Source: Vibrio sagamiensis NBRC 104589 (GTDB lineage Bacteria; Pseudomonadota; Gammaproteobacteria; Enterobacterales; Vibrionaceae). Taken from it: DNA of 64,000 nucleotides. The stretch lies in assembly GCF_007990935.1 (NCBI RefSeq), contig NZ_BJXJ01000024.1, forward strand, positions 1 to 64,000. Direction: 5' to 3'. This document shows, in pieces, positions 36,576 through 45,621 of the stretch. Position numbers and translations under genes: made by a program. The notes beneath the pieces are model-generated. The model ran no database searches, was not told the DNA's origin, and worked only from the letters and a program-made list of their open reading frames with translations. The first letter of the stretch is position 1. Every line of letters starts with the position of its first letter.

Positions 36576-36599
36576 AAAAGGGAGCCGTGGCTCCCTTTT
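36576..36599 (-). terminator. terminator of the SPOR lipoprotein gene
   Basis: An aaaagggagcc/ggctccctttt stem (36576-36599) with flanking A/T runs lies just after the stop of the minus-strand gene. Confidence 0.8.
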
Positions 36600-36604
36600 A
36601 GATA

Positions 36605-37168
36605 TTAGTTTATCTTTTTCAAATTTGGATAAGCGGAACTCTTAATCGAATCAATGCTTTTGACAAATGGACTGAGTTGACGAAAATGCTCCGGTAACGA
36701 TGAGATAGCACGTTTGGCTTCTGCCTTGGTAGCATAATCACCATAGAGAACAGAATACCATTTCGTTCCATTAACGATCTTGTAGTTTTCCCAAATAGGC
36801 TGACCACTTTGCGGTAATTTATTAGCAAACTGGCTGACTTTTTCCGAGCTACCTACAGCTACAACTTGGATGGTATAACCAAAGCGTTGGAGACTGGCTT
36901 GCTTTCTGCTTGGTGGGACAATTTCAATTGGTTTGACTTGGTTCTTAGGAGTGAGTCGAGCGTAATTTTTCTCTGGCGTACTTACTGGTTTTCTTGCAAA
37001 GTCTTGAGAGCTTTCTTGTACAACTTCAGTCGTTTCGGAAGTTGTTATGGATTGTGATGATGTTCTATAGTCTTCACGGTAGCTTTCGGTTGTAACATCA
37101 GAAATGTAAGTTTCAGATGCACATGCAGATAGAAGCACTGACAAAGCTAAAATTGAGATCTTTTTCAT
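36605..37168 (-). CDS. SPOR-domain lipoprotein
   Basis: The 187-aa product has a lipoprotein signal (LSVLLSAC, lipid-modified Cys16), a Ser/Thr-rich linker and a C-terminal SPOR domain (YTIQVVAVGSSEKVSQFANKL ... KWYSVLYGDYATKAEAKRAI). SPOR domains bind glycan strands lacking stem peptides, so it should sit in the periplasm attached to a membrane and to the cell wall. It lies upstream of ddl on the same strand but is separated by its own terminator. Confidence 0.85.
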   Translation of the reverse strand: MKKISILALSVLLSACASETYISDVTTESYREDYRTSSQSITTSETTEVVQESSQDFARKPVSTPEKNYARLTPKNQVKPIEIVPPSRKQASLQRFGYTIQVVAVGSSEKVSQFANKLPQSGQPIWENYKIVNGTKWYSVLYGDYATKAEAKRAISSLPEHFRQLSPFVKSIDSIKSSAYPNLKKIN

Positions 37169-37444
37169 GGAATTATAAACGCTCTAAAATTTTACTATAA
37201 ATCATGCCGATAGCTGGGCATATTATCAAGTACAAAACACAATAATTTGTGACTTTGGTTTGAACAATGGTAATCATGGCTCAAAAATTCAGCAATTTCT
37301 AGTTCATTCACGTTTTGCCTTAATGTTATTCGCTTATTATACCCCTGCTCGAGTGACGTGCCTGAGAGTCGAAGTCGTCTCGTTGAACACTTATCTTGAG
37401 GTTTCTTGGATAAAGATTTATTGATCTCACGGCATGGAGTCATA

Positions 37445-40090
37445 ATGAATAAGTTACATAAATTATTTAAACCAAAGTCTGTTGCTGTGATCGGCGCTTC
37501 TCAGAAGTCTTTTAGCGCAGGTCATATTGTAATGAAAAACTTGTTACAATGTGGATTTAACGGAGCAATTATGCCTGTAACACCTAAATATCAAACTGTA
37601 TTTGGTGTTATTGCTTACTCAGATATTTTATCTCTCCCATTCATACCAGATATTGCTATTTTGTGTACCCATGCTTCTCGTAATTTATCTTTACTAAAAG
37701 AGTTAAGTCAGCTAGGTACTGAATTTGCAATTGTTATTTCTGATGACCAACAACCAATTGATGTGTCCAACTTAAATATCCGAGTTCTAGGTCCAAATAG
37801 TCTTGGGATGATTCTACCTTGGCATAATTTTAATTGCTCTTTTTCACCTGTTGCGGCCAAACCGGGGAAAATCGCCTTTGTTTCACAGTCGGCAGCTGTT
37901 TGTACAACAATTCTTGATTGGGCACATGAGAAGAATATTGGATTTTCGTCATTCATTTCAATTGGCCAGGGCAAAGATATAGGCTTTGCAGAACTGCTCG
38001 ATTATTTGTCTATGGATAATAAAACAGAGTCGATATTGTTATATGTTGATTCTATCCATGATGCGAGACGTTTTATATCAGCGGCAAGAGCTGCATCACG
38101 AAACAGAAGAATTTTGGTTCTTAAAGCAGGAAGATATTCCGAAGCTCGCACATTAAACAACAAACCCTCAGATTCTTTAGATATCATTTACGACTCTGCT
38201 ATTCGTAGAACGGGTATGCTTCGTGTAAAAAATACTGTGGAACTTTTTGCTGCTGTTGAGACATTGACGCATTCAGTACCATTACGAGGAGAGCGATTCG
38301 CTGTCATTACTAATGGCGGAGGGCCTGCTGTTATGGCTATTGATGAGCTTTTAAATCGTGGTGGCAAATTAGCAATGTTAGATGAGGAAACAAAATCTGA
38401 ATTAACTAAATGTCTCCCTAATAATTGGCAAGGAACCAACCCTATTGATTTAAAAGGCGATGCGACAAAGTATCATTACATTCAATCTTTAAATGCTTTA
38501 ATGAATAACGATTGTACTGATGCTATTCTGATTATGCATTGCCCTTCTGCAGTATCCGATCCTTTGGATACTGCTCTTGCTATTATCGATTTCATAAAAA
38601 AACACCCCCGTTATAAACATTTTAACTTTTTAACCAATTGGGCTGGTGAACTCATGTCACATGAGGCTCGTCTAGCTTTTACTCAGGCTGGTATTCCAAG
38701 CTATCACACCCCAGAAAGTGCTGTTGCTGCCTACATGTATCTCGTTGAGTATCGGCGAAATCAACAGCATTTAATGGAAACGCCAACGACCGCAGAACCC
38801 TTACATTCAAGTCGTGTTAAATCAGCTAGAAAATGGATACAGGATCAGCTAGGTACAAAGCAAGTAACCCATTTAGATACGCATCAAGTCTTTCCATTAT
38901 TTGAGCAGCTGGGGTTTCAGCTCTTACCTACCTATATTGCACGTGATGCAAATGAGTCATCGATCATGGCAGATAAAATTGGTTATCCTGTTGCTGTAAA
39001 ACTTCGTTCTCCGGATATCAAACATAAATCAGATGTGCACGGTGTCGCTTTAAACTTGCGTAATAAACAAGAAGTTGAAAATGCTGCAAAATCTATTTTT
39101 TCTGATCTTAAACACTATGAACCTTCCGCTAGACTTCAAGGTTTATTAGTTCAAGCCATGGCAAAGTTAGGGAACGCAGAAGAGCTGCGTATTAGCATCA
39201 TATCAGATGAAGTGTTCGGTCCAGTTATTTTACTCGGTCAAGGTGGAGCTAATTGGAACTTGAATCAAGATGCGGTAGCAGCATTGCCTCCTTTAAATAT
39301 GGCATTAGCACGCTACTTGATTACTATTGCTTTAAAAACAAACAAAATACGCAGTCAAAAACATAAAAAGGCAATCAATATAGACGCGTTATCTCAATTC
39401 TTGGTAAGAATTTCTCAAATGGCTGTAGAATTACCAGAAATAGAAATGCTAAACATTCATCCACTCCTTGTTGACGATAACAATATGACCATTATTGATG
39501 CTGACTTAACTTTAAAATCATATTGTGCCAATGCTCAACAAAGACTTGCTATTAGACCTTTTCCAGCTGAATTTGTCGAAACGGTCAAGCTTAAAGATGG
39601 ACAACCTATTTTATTGCGCCCAATCCTGCCTGAAGATGAGCCCGATTACATCGCTTTTATCAAGCGAGTTTCAAAAGAAGATTTGTACAATCGGTTCTTT
39701 TCTGAAGTTGGTGTACTAAACCATGAGGCACTCGCCCACCTTACTCAAATAGATTATGACCGAGAAATGGCTTTCATTGCGATAGCATACTCCGACAACA
39801 AACCTTCAATAATTGGAGTTTCCCGAGCATTGATTAATCCTGACAATAGTAATGCTGAGTTTGCGATTTTAGTCCAGTCTGATCAAAAAGGGATAGGTCT
39901 TGGCAAAATCTTAATGAAGAAAATAATAAATTATTGCCAAGTTAAAGGTACAAAAAAAATATCAGGTATAACATTGCCAACAAACAGAGGCATGCTGTCT
40001 TTGGCACAAAATCTTGGATTTGAGCTTGATATTCAGTTTGCTGACGGTACAGCAGATATGTCGTTACAATTATCTATTTCTTCCGACTAG
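37445..40090 (+). CDS. pat: protein lysine acetyltransferase Pat (YfiQ/Pka family)
   Basis: The 881-aa protein fuses an acyl-CoA synthetase (ADP-forming)-like region to a GNAT domain. The CoA-binding Rossmann part is at the start (LFKPKSVAVIGASQKSF), with a succinyl-CoA-synthetase-like middle (FAVITNGGGPAVMAIDEL), an ATP-grasp part (GYPVAVKLRSPDIKHKSDVHGVAL) and a C-terminal GNAT (about 740-881, with QKGIGLGKILM as the acetyl-CoA loop). It acetylates lysines, for example on acetyl-CoA synthetase. Start ATG 37445 has ggag upstream; E. coli Pat is 886 aa. It is divergent from the SPOR gene. Confidence 0.93.
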   Translation: MNKLHKLFKPKSVAVIGASQKSFSAGHIVMKNLLQCGFNGAIMPVTPKYQTVFGVIAYSDILSLPFIPDIAILCTHASRNLSLLKELSQLGTEFAIVISDDQQPIDVSNLNIRVLGPNSLGMILPWHNFNCSFSPVAAKPGKIAFVSQSAAVCTTILDWAHEKNIGFSSFISIGQGKDIGFAELLDYLSMDNKTESILLYVDSIHDARRFISAARAASRNRRILVLKAGRYSEARTLNNKPSDSLDIIYDSAIRRTGMLRVKNTVELFAAVETLTHSVPLRGERFAVITNGGGPAVMAIDELLNRGGKLAMLDEETKSELTKCLPNNWQGTNPIDLKGDATKYHYIQSLNALMNNDCTDAILIMHCPSAVSDPLDTALAIIDFIKKHPRYKHFNFLTNWAGELMSHEARLAFTQAGIPSYHTPESAVAAYMYLVEYRRNQQHLMETPTTAEPLHSSRVKSARKWIQDQLGTKQVTHLDTHQVFPLFEQLGFQLLPTYIARDANESSIMADKIGYPVAVKLRSPDIKHKSDVHGVALNLRNKQEVENAAKSIFSDLKHYEPSARLQGLLVQAMAKLGNAEELRISIISDEVFGPVILLGQGGANWNLNQDAVAALPPLNMALARYLITIALKTNKIRSQKHKKAINIDALSQFLVRISQMAVELPEIEMLNIHPLLVDDNNMTIIDADLTLKSYCANAQQRLAIRPFPAEFVETVKLKDGQPILLRPILPEDEPDYIAFIKRVSKEDLYNRFFSEVGVLNHEALAHLTQIDYDREMAFIAIAYSDNKPSIIGVSRALINPDNSNAEFAILVQSDQKGIGLGKILMKKIINYCQVKGTKKISGITLPTNRGMLSLAQNLGFELDIQFADGTADMSLQLSISSD

Positions 40091-40131
40091 AGCCTTTCAC
40101 CTCTCTCGTAACTTATTTAACAACTTAAACC

Positions 40132-40157
40132 GCTATTGTGATACTTGTCACAATAGC
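40132..40157. promoter_or_regulatory. consensus CRP site upstream of the heme receptor gene
   Basis: tgtga-tacttg-tcaca (40137-40152) matches the CRP consensus TGTGA-N6-TCACA exactly, and the dyad extends to 10 bp per arm (40132-40141, 40148-40157). It lies between pat and hutA, 190 bases upstream of the receptor start. No T-run follows, which argues against a terminator for pat. Confidence 0.75.
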
Positions 40158-40271
40158 AGTAATTTAAGAATTGAATTTTTTGTCAAAAAACATCGTTTAG
40201 TACACTGATTACATTAAATAAAAACTTATGTAGCACAATTTTATCTCTAATGCGCAAAAACAAAACACAAT

Positions 40272-40290
40272 GATAACGATAGTAATTCTC
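40272..40290. promoter_or_regulatory. candidate Fur box
   Basis: The 19 bases gataacgatagtaattctc agree at 15 positions with GATAATGATAATCATTATC. The site is 51 bases upstream of the TonB-dependent receptor start, the expected place for iron repression. Confidence 0.75.
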
Positions 40291-40341
40291 ATTTACATGA
40301 ATTAACATTCACACCTTGTTAAATATCATGGAGTTGAAAAA

Positions 40342-42495
40342 ATGTTCAAGCGATCTTTGTTGTCTACTTCTATCCTCTTTACTTTTTGTCATGCTGTAAA
40401 CGCACAAGAAACTTTTAGCTTACAAGAAGATTCTGATAGAAAAGAGTACTCACAATTTGATGAAGTATTAGTATCTGCAACAAGGAATAGTCAAAATCTT
40501 GAATCTGTGGCGGCCTCTGTCAGTGTCATTACAGCTAAAGAAATCGATGCAAACATGGTTGAAGACATCAGAGAACTATTTAAAGATACTCCTGGTGTCA
40601 CCGTTAACACGACTCAACGTCAAGGCGTTCAGAGTATCAATATCCGTGGTATTGAAGGAAAACGGATTAAGATATTAGTTGATGGTGCATCACAACCTGG
40701 CGCTTTTGATGGTGGTCCCTACTCTTTTATCAACTCTAGTGCGGTATCGATTGATCCAGACATGCTGAAAAGTGTTGAAGTCGTAAAAGGCGCAGCTTCT
40801 AGTCTTCATGGCAGCGATGCAATTGGTGGCGTTGTTGCTTTTGATACCAAGGATCCTGCGGACTTCTTGGACGAAAATCGAGCAATGGGCGGACAAGTTA
40901 AACTAGGGTATTCATCAGCGGACAAATCATTTAACGAACACGTTGCACTTGCGAATCGCTTTGGAAAAGTAGAATCTCTTGTCGCTTTTACACGCCGTGA
41001 TGGAGAAAAATTGCAAAACTTTGCAAAATATCCCTATGTAAATAACTCGGTTAAATCTCAAGATTACAGTAAAAATGATTTATTGGTTAAGATACAATCA
41101 CAATTAAATGATCAACACCAAATATCCTTATTAGGTGAAATGATCTCAAACCAGAGTAATTCTGACCTTGCCAGCATGAATTCTGACATCGATAAATCAA
41201 ACGACAAATCAAAACAGAATCGTTTGGGGATTAAACACCTGTGGTATGCGGATTCAAAGGTTGCCGATAGCATCACTACTCGAGCTAACTGGATTAATAA
41301 AAAAGAGCATGCAATTACTCATCGTTTTCAGCCAGAAAATGAATGGTATTATGATAATAATCAGAAAAAAGATTACCATTACTCCGAAAAAAGATTTGAG
41401 ATAGAGACTCAAATTGATAAAGAAATTCATAATCATTACTTAAATTATGGTTTGTCTTATAAACACAGTAAAATAAGCAATACTAATAAGGAGTATAATT
41501 CTGCGGCAAACAAAGACGATATACTCTATGTTTATAGTCCAAATGCAACAGAAAGTAGTATCGGTGTGTTTATCCAGGACGAAATTACTCTTTTAAATGA
41601 TAAACTTACTTTAACTCCTGGTGTACGCTATGACCGCTTTACTACTGACCCAGACAAAGTCGATGGTGAATCATTTAAACAATTTGATGATTCTGCTTTT
41701 ACTGGCCGTTTGGGGGTAACCTACCAGTTGTCGCAAACAGGCATCATTTTTGGACAAATAAGCCAAGGATTTCGTGCTCCTTCATTTGATGAACTCTATT
41801 ATACCTATGATAATCCGCGTCACGGTTACATTAACAAGCCAAATCCGAATTTGAAATCTGAAAAAAGTATATCCTACGAAGTTGGTTATCGTCACATTAA
41901 TGCATTTTCTGTCAGTGAAGTCTCATTATACTACAGCGATTACGACGACTTTATCGCTCAAGTTGCCACGATGAATCACGGGCTGAATGAATATACAAAT
42001 GAAAATTTAGCTGAGGCTACAATTAAAGGCATAGAGCTATCAAACAAGCTGGATCTTCACGCGCTTGCTAACGCACCTGAAGGACTTTCTACTCGAATTG
42101 CAGCGGAATATACGCAAGGCGAGGATGGACAAGGCAGACCTCTTAATAGCGTCAATCCATGGAATGCAGTGGCAGAAGTCAATTACGACTCACCGAATAA
42201 AGCTTGGGGTACCAGTTTGAAAGTCAGATATGTCGCCCCAAAATCGGATTCAGATATCAATTATGATAAAAATAATGGTGGTACAGAAAATCAAGTGGCT
42301 ATCCCCTCAGCAACTGTTGCTGACTTAACCGCTTACTACAAACCAATCGATGATGTAACCATTCGTGCCGGTGTAATGAACTTAACGGACGAAAAGTATT
42401 ATATGTGGAACGATGTTCGAGGGAAATCTGCACTAACAAGCGATCTTACCCAGGCAGAAAGGAACTACAGCCTAAGCGTTAAGTATGAGTTCTGA
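40342..42495 (+). CDS. hutA: TonB-dependent heme/hemoglobin receptor (HutA/HupA-like)
   Basis: The 717-aa outer-membrane receptor has a signal peptide (cut after VNA), a TonB-box region (FDEVLVSATRN), a plug domain (VNTTQRQGVQSINIRGIEG) and a 22-strand barrel ending in aromatic Phe (SVKYEF). The FRAPSFDELY segment followed by NPNL is the hallmark of heme receptors. It imports heme using TonB energy. Upstream lie an exact CRP site and a Fur box. A terminator follows. Which of the vibrio heme receptor names fits best is uncertain. Confidence 0.92.
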   Translation: MFKRSLLSTSILFTFCHAVNAQETFSLQEDSDRKEYSQFDEVLVSATRNSQNLESVAASVSVITAKEIDANMVEDIRELFKDTPGVTVNTTQRQGVQSINIRGIEGKRIKILVDGASQPGAFDGGPYSFINSSAVSIDPDMLKSVEVVKGAASSLHGSDAIGGVVAFDTKDPADFLDENRAMGGQVKLGYSSADKSFNEHVALANRFGKVESLVAFTRRDGEKLQNFAKYPYVNNSVKSQDYSKNDLLVKIQSQLNDQHQISLLGEMISNQSNSDLASMNSDIDKSNDKSKQNRLGIKHLWYADSKVADSITTRANWINKKEHAITHRFQPENEWYYDNNQKKDYHYSEKRFEIETQIDKEIHNHYLNYGLSYKHSKISNTNKEYNSAANKDDILYVYSPNATESSIGVFIQDEITLLNDKLTLTPGVRYDRFTTDPDKVDGESFKQFDDSAFTGRLGVTYQLSQTGIIFGQISQGFRAPSFDELYYTYDNPRHGYINKPNPNLKSEKSISYEVGYRHINAFSVSEVSLYYSDYDDFIAQVATMNHGLNEYTNENLAEATIKGIELSNKLDLHALANAPEGLSTRIAAEYTQGEDGQGRPLNSVNPWNAVAEVNYDSPNKAWGTSLKVRYVAPKSDSDINYDKNNGGTENQVAIPSATVADLTAYYKPIDDVTIRAGVMNLTDEKYYMWNDVRGKSALTSDLTQAERNYSLSVKYEF

Positions 42496-42520
42496 TTCTA
42501 TTTAAAAATTCAACAACAAA

Positions 42521-42546
42521 AAAGCCAGCGTTAATGCTGGCTTTTA
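42521..42546. terminator. bidirectional terminator between hutA and the small minus-strand gene
   Basis: aaagccagc (42521-42529) pairs with gctggcttt (42536-42544), with A-run left and T-run right. A second 9-bp inverted repeat (aactttcac 42559-42567; gtgaaagtt 42594-42602) lies directly beyond the end of the small gene. Confidence 0.85.
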
Positions 42547-42602
42547 TTATGGTAATTCAACTTTCACATGAAAATATTATGAAAGGAATAAAAGTGAAAG
42601 TT

Positions 42603-42674
42603 TTACTTTGCCATCTCTTTTTTCACCATCACTGCTGCAGCGACGATAAAGGCGATGATCAAACCAAGTTCCAT
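42603..42674 (-). CDS. tiny single-span membrane protein, 23 aa
   Basis: An ATG at 42674 with gggg about 7 bases upstream opens a 23-codon frame. The peptide begins MELGLIIAFIVAAAVMV and ends KKEMAK: one hydrophobic span and a positively charged cytoplasmic tail, the classic profile of bacterial small membrane proteins. It lies 208 bases beyond galE on the same strand, with a tagaat -10-like element (42731-42736) and an FNR-like dyad further upstream (42786-42799), and faces a bidirectional terminator. No known family is recognised. Confidence 0.6.
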   Translation of the reverse strand: MELGLIIAFIVAAAVMVKKEMAK

Positions 42675-42785
42675 TGACTACCCCGGTTAATTCAGACGAA
42701 ATTAGGATTTATGTTAAAAAAGCATGAGTTATTCTATCACTTTTAAGCATTTAAACCACAATTTAGCCAATGTATTGCTAACATT

Positions 42786-42799
42786 TCGATTTAGATCAA
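42786..42799 (-). promoter_or_regulatory. weak FNR/CRP-like dyad upstream of the 23-aa gene
   Basis: On the minus strand ttgat-ctaa-atcga differs from TTGAT-N4-ATCAA at one base. It is centred about 60 bases upstream of the tagaat -10-like element, near a class I activator position. The assignment is tentative. Confidence 0.35.
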
Positions 42800-42881
42800 A
42801 CTACGTGCATGGATTCAGGTACTTGTCCCCCCCAAAATGTGAAATAGGTTTGAGGGGCATTATTTTAGCACCTAATATTGT

Positions 42882-43898
42882 TTATGCGTCTGGGTAACCT
42901 TGAGGATTGTTGGATTGCCAACGCCATGTATCTGCGGTCATTTCAGCAAGAGTTCTCTCCGCTTTCCATTCTAATTCAGATGCCGCTTTAGTAGGGTCTG
43001 CCCAACATTCGGCGATATCACCTGGGCGACGCTCAACCAATTGATAAGGAATAGTTTGACCAGAAGCTTGTTCAAAAGCATGAATCATGTCCAGAACACT
43101 GAAACCATTACCTGTACCGAGGTTATAAATGTGTAGGCCTGATTTGTTCCCTACTTTATTAAGTGCGGCAATATGCCCATCAGATAAATCCAGTACATGG
43201 ATATAATCGCGAACGCCAGTCCCATCTTTGGTTGGATAATCACTGCCAAAGACAGATAAATATTCTCGTCGTCCCACTGCTACTTGAGAAACAAATGGCA
43301 TCAAGTTATTTGGGATACCTTGAGGGTCTTCACCAAGCTCACCTGTTGGGTGTGAACCAACAGGATTAAAGTAACGCAGTAACGTTACACTCCAGTCAGG
43401 GTTTGCTTTTTGAAAATCAGTAAGGCATTCCTCTACCATTAATTTACTGCGGCCATAAGGGTTAGTCGCACTGGTAGGGAAATCTTCTGTAATCGGCACA
43501 GACGTTGGGTCACCATAGACGGTTGCTGAAGAGCTGAAAACAATCGATTTGACACCTGCTTCACGCATTGCATCTATGAGAACTAATGTCCCATTAACAT
43601 TATTATCATAGTATTCCAAAGGTTTGGCAACAGATTCTCCTACTGCTTTTAAGCCAGCAAAATGAATGACAGACTGAATGCCATGCTGCTTCATCACTTC
43701 AACTAACAGAGCTTTATCACGAATATCGCCTTGTATGAAAGTGGGCTTCTCGCCACATACTTTCTCTATCCGCTCCAATACGGAAGATTTACTGTTATAT
43801 AAATTATCAACGATGACTGGAGTCATGCCAGCAGCAATCATTTGGATACAAGTGTGGCTGCCAATGTAACCCATCCCACCAGTAACAAGTACTTTCAT
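42882..43898 (-). CDS. galE: UDP-glucose 4-epimerase
   Basis: GalE interconverts UDP-glucose and UDP-galactose. The 338-aa protein has the NAD Rossmann motif VTGGMGYIGSHT (7-18), the catalytic SSSATVYG and YGRSK (Tyr-x-x-x-Lys) and GVRDYIHVLDLSDGH, all standard for the family; length equals E. coli GalE (338). aagga lies upstream of the ATG. It is not beside galTKM here, so it may serve surface polysaccharide supply as well as galactose use. Confidence 0.95.
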   Translation of the reverse strand: MKVLVTGGMGYIGSHTCIQMIAAGMTPVIVDNLYNSKSSVLERIEKVCGEKPTFIQGDIRDKALLVEVMKQHGIQSVIHFAGLKAVGESVAKPLEYYDNNVNGTLVLIDAMREAGVKSIVFSSSATVYGDPTSVPITEDFPTSATNPYGRSKLMVEECLTDFQKANPDWSVTLLRYFNPVGSHPTGELGEDPQGIPNNLMPFVSQVAVGRREYLSVFGSDYPTKDGTGVRDYIHVLDLSDGHIAALNKVGNKSGLHIYNLGTGNGFSVLDMIHAFEQASGQTIPYQLVERRPGDIAECWADPTKAASELEWKAERTLAEMTADTWRWQSNNPQGYPDA

Positions 43899-44149
43899 TT
43901 TTCGTTCCTTATGACGTTATTTTCTTAGTCTAACGCTTTATCATTCATATTTAAATATTACCTCTTTGCTTTACTTGCCACTTGTATTGACTATCCACTA
44001 AAATTAGATCGAAACATTCAATAAAAATTTCTCTTAAATTGCATTATCTATCAGGCAGATCAATGGCGATTGAGTTATAGAAAATGGCTTTTTAACAATA
44101 ACTCACGCACTATGTGAACCAGTCAATGAAAATAATAGGTCACTAACCA

Positions 44150-44896
44150 ATGACATTAATTAATAGACCACAACTTAGCCTCAATTGTGATATGGGAGAG
44201 AGCTTTGGTTCTTGGAAAATGGGCGATGATGAGCGCGTAATACCCTACATCGATATGGCCAATATTGCCTGCGGCTTCCATGCATCTGATCCTACAATTA
44301 TTCATAATACTATTGCGCTCGCCAATCAACATGATGTTGAAATTGGTGCTCACCCAAGTTATCCGGATTTACAAGGCTTCGGTCGTCGTAGTATGGCAAT
44401 GGGTGGTGAAGAAATAACGAACATGTTGATTTACCAAATCGGCGCACTACAAGCCTTATGTCGTGCACAGTACACTGATATTAACTACATAAAACCGCAT
44501 GGCGCTCTTTATAACGACATGATGATCGACGATGGTATTTTCTTCTCGGTGGTCAAAGCAGCCGCTTTTTTTAAATTACCTTTGATGATTCTTGCTTCAC
44601 AAGAGAATGAGAAATATCTAGAAATTGCTGATAAATTTGATGTGCCATTGTTGTTTGAAGCCTTTGCTGACAGGCTTTATCAAAATGATGGAAAGTTAAC
44701 TGCCAGATCTCAGTCTAATGCTCTACTTAGTAATGAAGCTACGATCTTGCAACAAGTACAGATGTTGGCCAATTCAGGAAAAGTAAAAACAATTTCAGGT
44801 CAATATATTCATTTGGAAGCAGATACGATTTGTGTTCATGGAGATAATGAAGACGCTATCACTTTAATTCAAAAGATTCGCGACTGCTTGCCATAA
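44150..44896 (+). CDS. pxpA: 5-oxoprolinase subunit A (LamB/YcsF family)
   Basis: PxpABC is the prokaryotic ATP-dependent 5-oxoprolinase, which opens 5-oxoproline to glutamate. The 248-aa subunit begins LNCDMGESFGSWKMGDDE and has ANIACGFHASDP, GAHPSYPDLQGFGRR and VKPHGALYN-type (IKPHGALYND) motifs. First gene of pxpABC; pxpB follows 38 bases later. Confidence 0.94.
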   Translation: MTLINRPQLSLNCDMGESFGSWKMGDDERVIPYIDMANIACGFHASDPTIIHNTIALANQHDVEIGAHPSYPDLQGFGRRSMAMGGEEITNMLIYQIGALQALCRAQYTDINYIKPHGALYNDMMIDDGIFFSVVKAAAFFKLPLMILASQENEKYLEIADKFDVPLLFEAFADRLYQNDGKLTARSQSNALLSNEATILQQVQMLANSGKVKTISGQYIHLEADTICVHGDNEDAITLIQKIRDCLP

Positions 44897-44934
44897 CTCA
44901 ATTTATCAAAGTTCACCAAAAGAGAAGGATCTCT

Positions 44935-45621
44935 ATGAAAAGTGACCAATACTTCATCTTTCCAGCATCGGAAGGTGCCTTAATAATCAAATTTGACAAC
45001 TCTATTTCGACTAAATCTATTGGGCAGCTTGCTCAGCACTTGCGCGAGAACATGACATCAAATAGTGTCGTGAATATAGTGCCTTCATATCAGACAATTT
45101 TAGTTCATTACCTACCTTTTCGGATTGATGACATCCATATTTATGAATATATTCAATCAACGATATGTAATTTCAAGCCAATCACTTCATTAAGTAGTGA
45201 TGAAAAAACGCTAACTATCCCAGTGTACTATGGGAAAGAAACTGCATTAGACATTGGGCGCTTTATAGAAAAGGGCGTACATTTAGATCAGCTGATTAAA
45301 GAACATTCAGAGTCTATTTACACTGTATCAGCTATCGGTTTCGCACCAGGTTTCGCTTACCTTTCAGATGTTCCAAGTTCTATTGCAATTCCAAGATTAG
45401 CAACTCCTCGTTCTTTTGTGCCAGCAGGTAGCGTGGCTATCGCTGATAATAAAACTGCAGTCTATCCATCAGACAGTCCCGGCGGTTGGAATGTCATTGG
45501 AAAAACACCACTTAACTTGTTTATCGATAGTCCTCCTTTTATTCCTTTTGAAATGGGTGAAAGCGTCATTTTTACGCCTATTTCACGAAATGAATTTTTT
45601 CAATTGGGGGGACAACTATGA
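44935..45621 (+). CDS. pxpB: 5-oxoprolinase subunit B (KipI-like)
   Basis: The 228-aa subunit has the family signature AIGFAPGFAYLSDVP and PRSFVPAGSVAIADNKTAVY, then SPGGWNVIGKTPL. agaagga lies upstream of the ATG. Its stop overlaps the pxpC start (ATGA), so the two are translationally coupled. Confidence 0.94.
   Translation: MKSDQYFIFPASEGALIIKFDNSISTKSIGQLAQHLRENMTSNSVVNIVPSYQTILVHYLPFRIDDIHIYEYIQSTICNFKPITSLSSDEKTLTIPVYYGKETALDIGRFIEKGVHLDQLIKEHSESIYTVSAIGFAPGFAYLSDVPSSIAIPRLATPRSFVPAGSVAIADNKTAVYPSDSPGGWNVIGKTPLNLFIDSPPFIPFEMGESVIFTPISRNEFFQLGGQL

Noticed and set aside
37195..37443. 82-aa minus-strand frame between the SPOR gene and pat
   Set aside because: Composition is unlike a vibrio protein (Arg/Lys/Ser mix without pattern), there is no ribosome binding site, and the frame covers the promoter region of two divergent genes.
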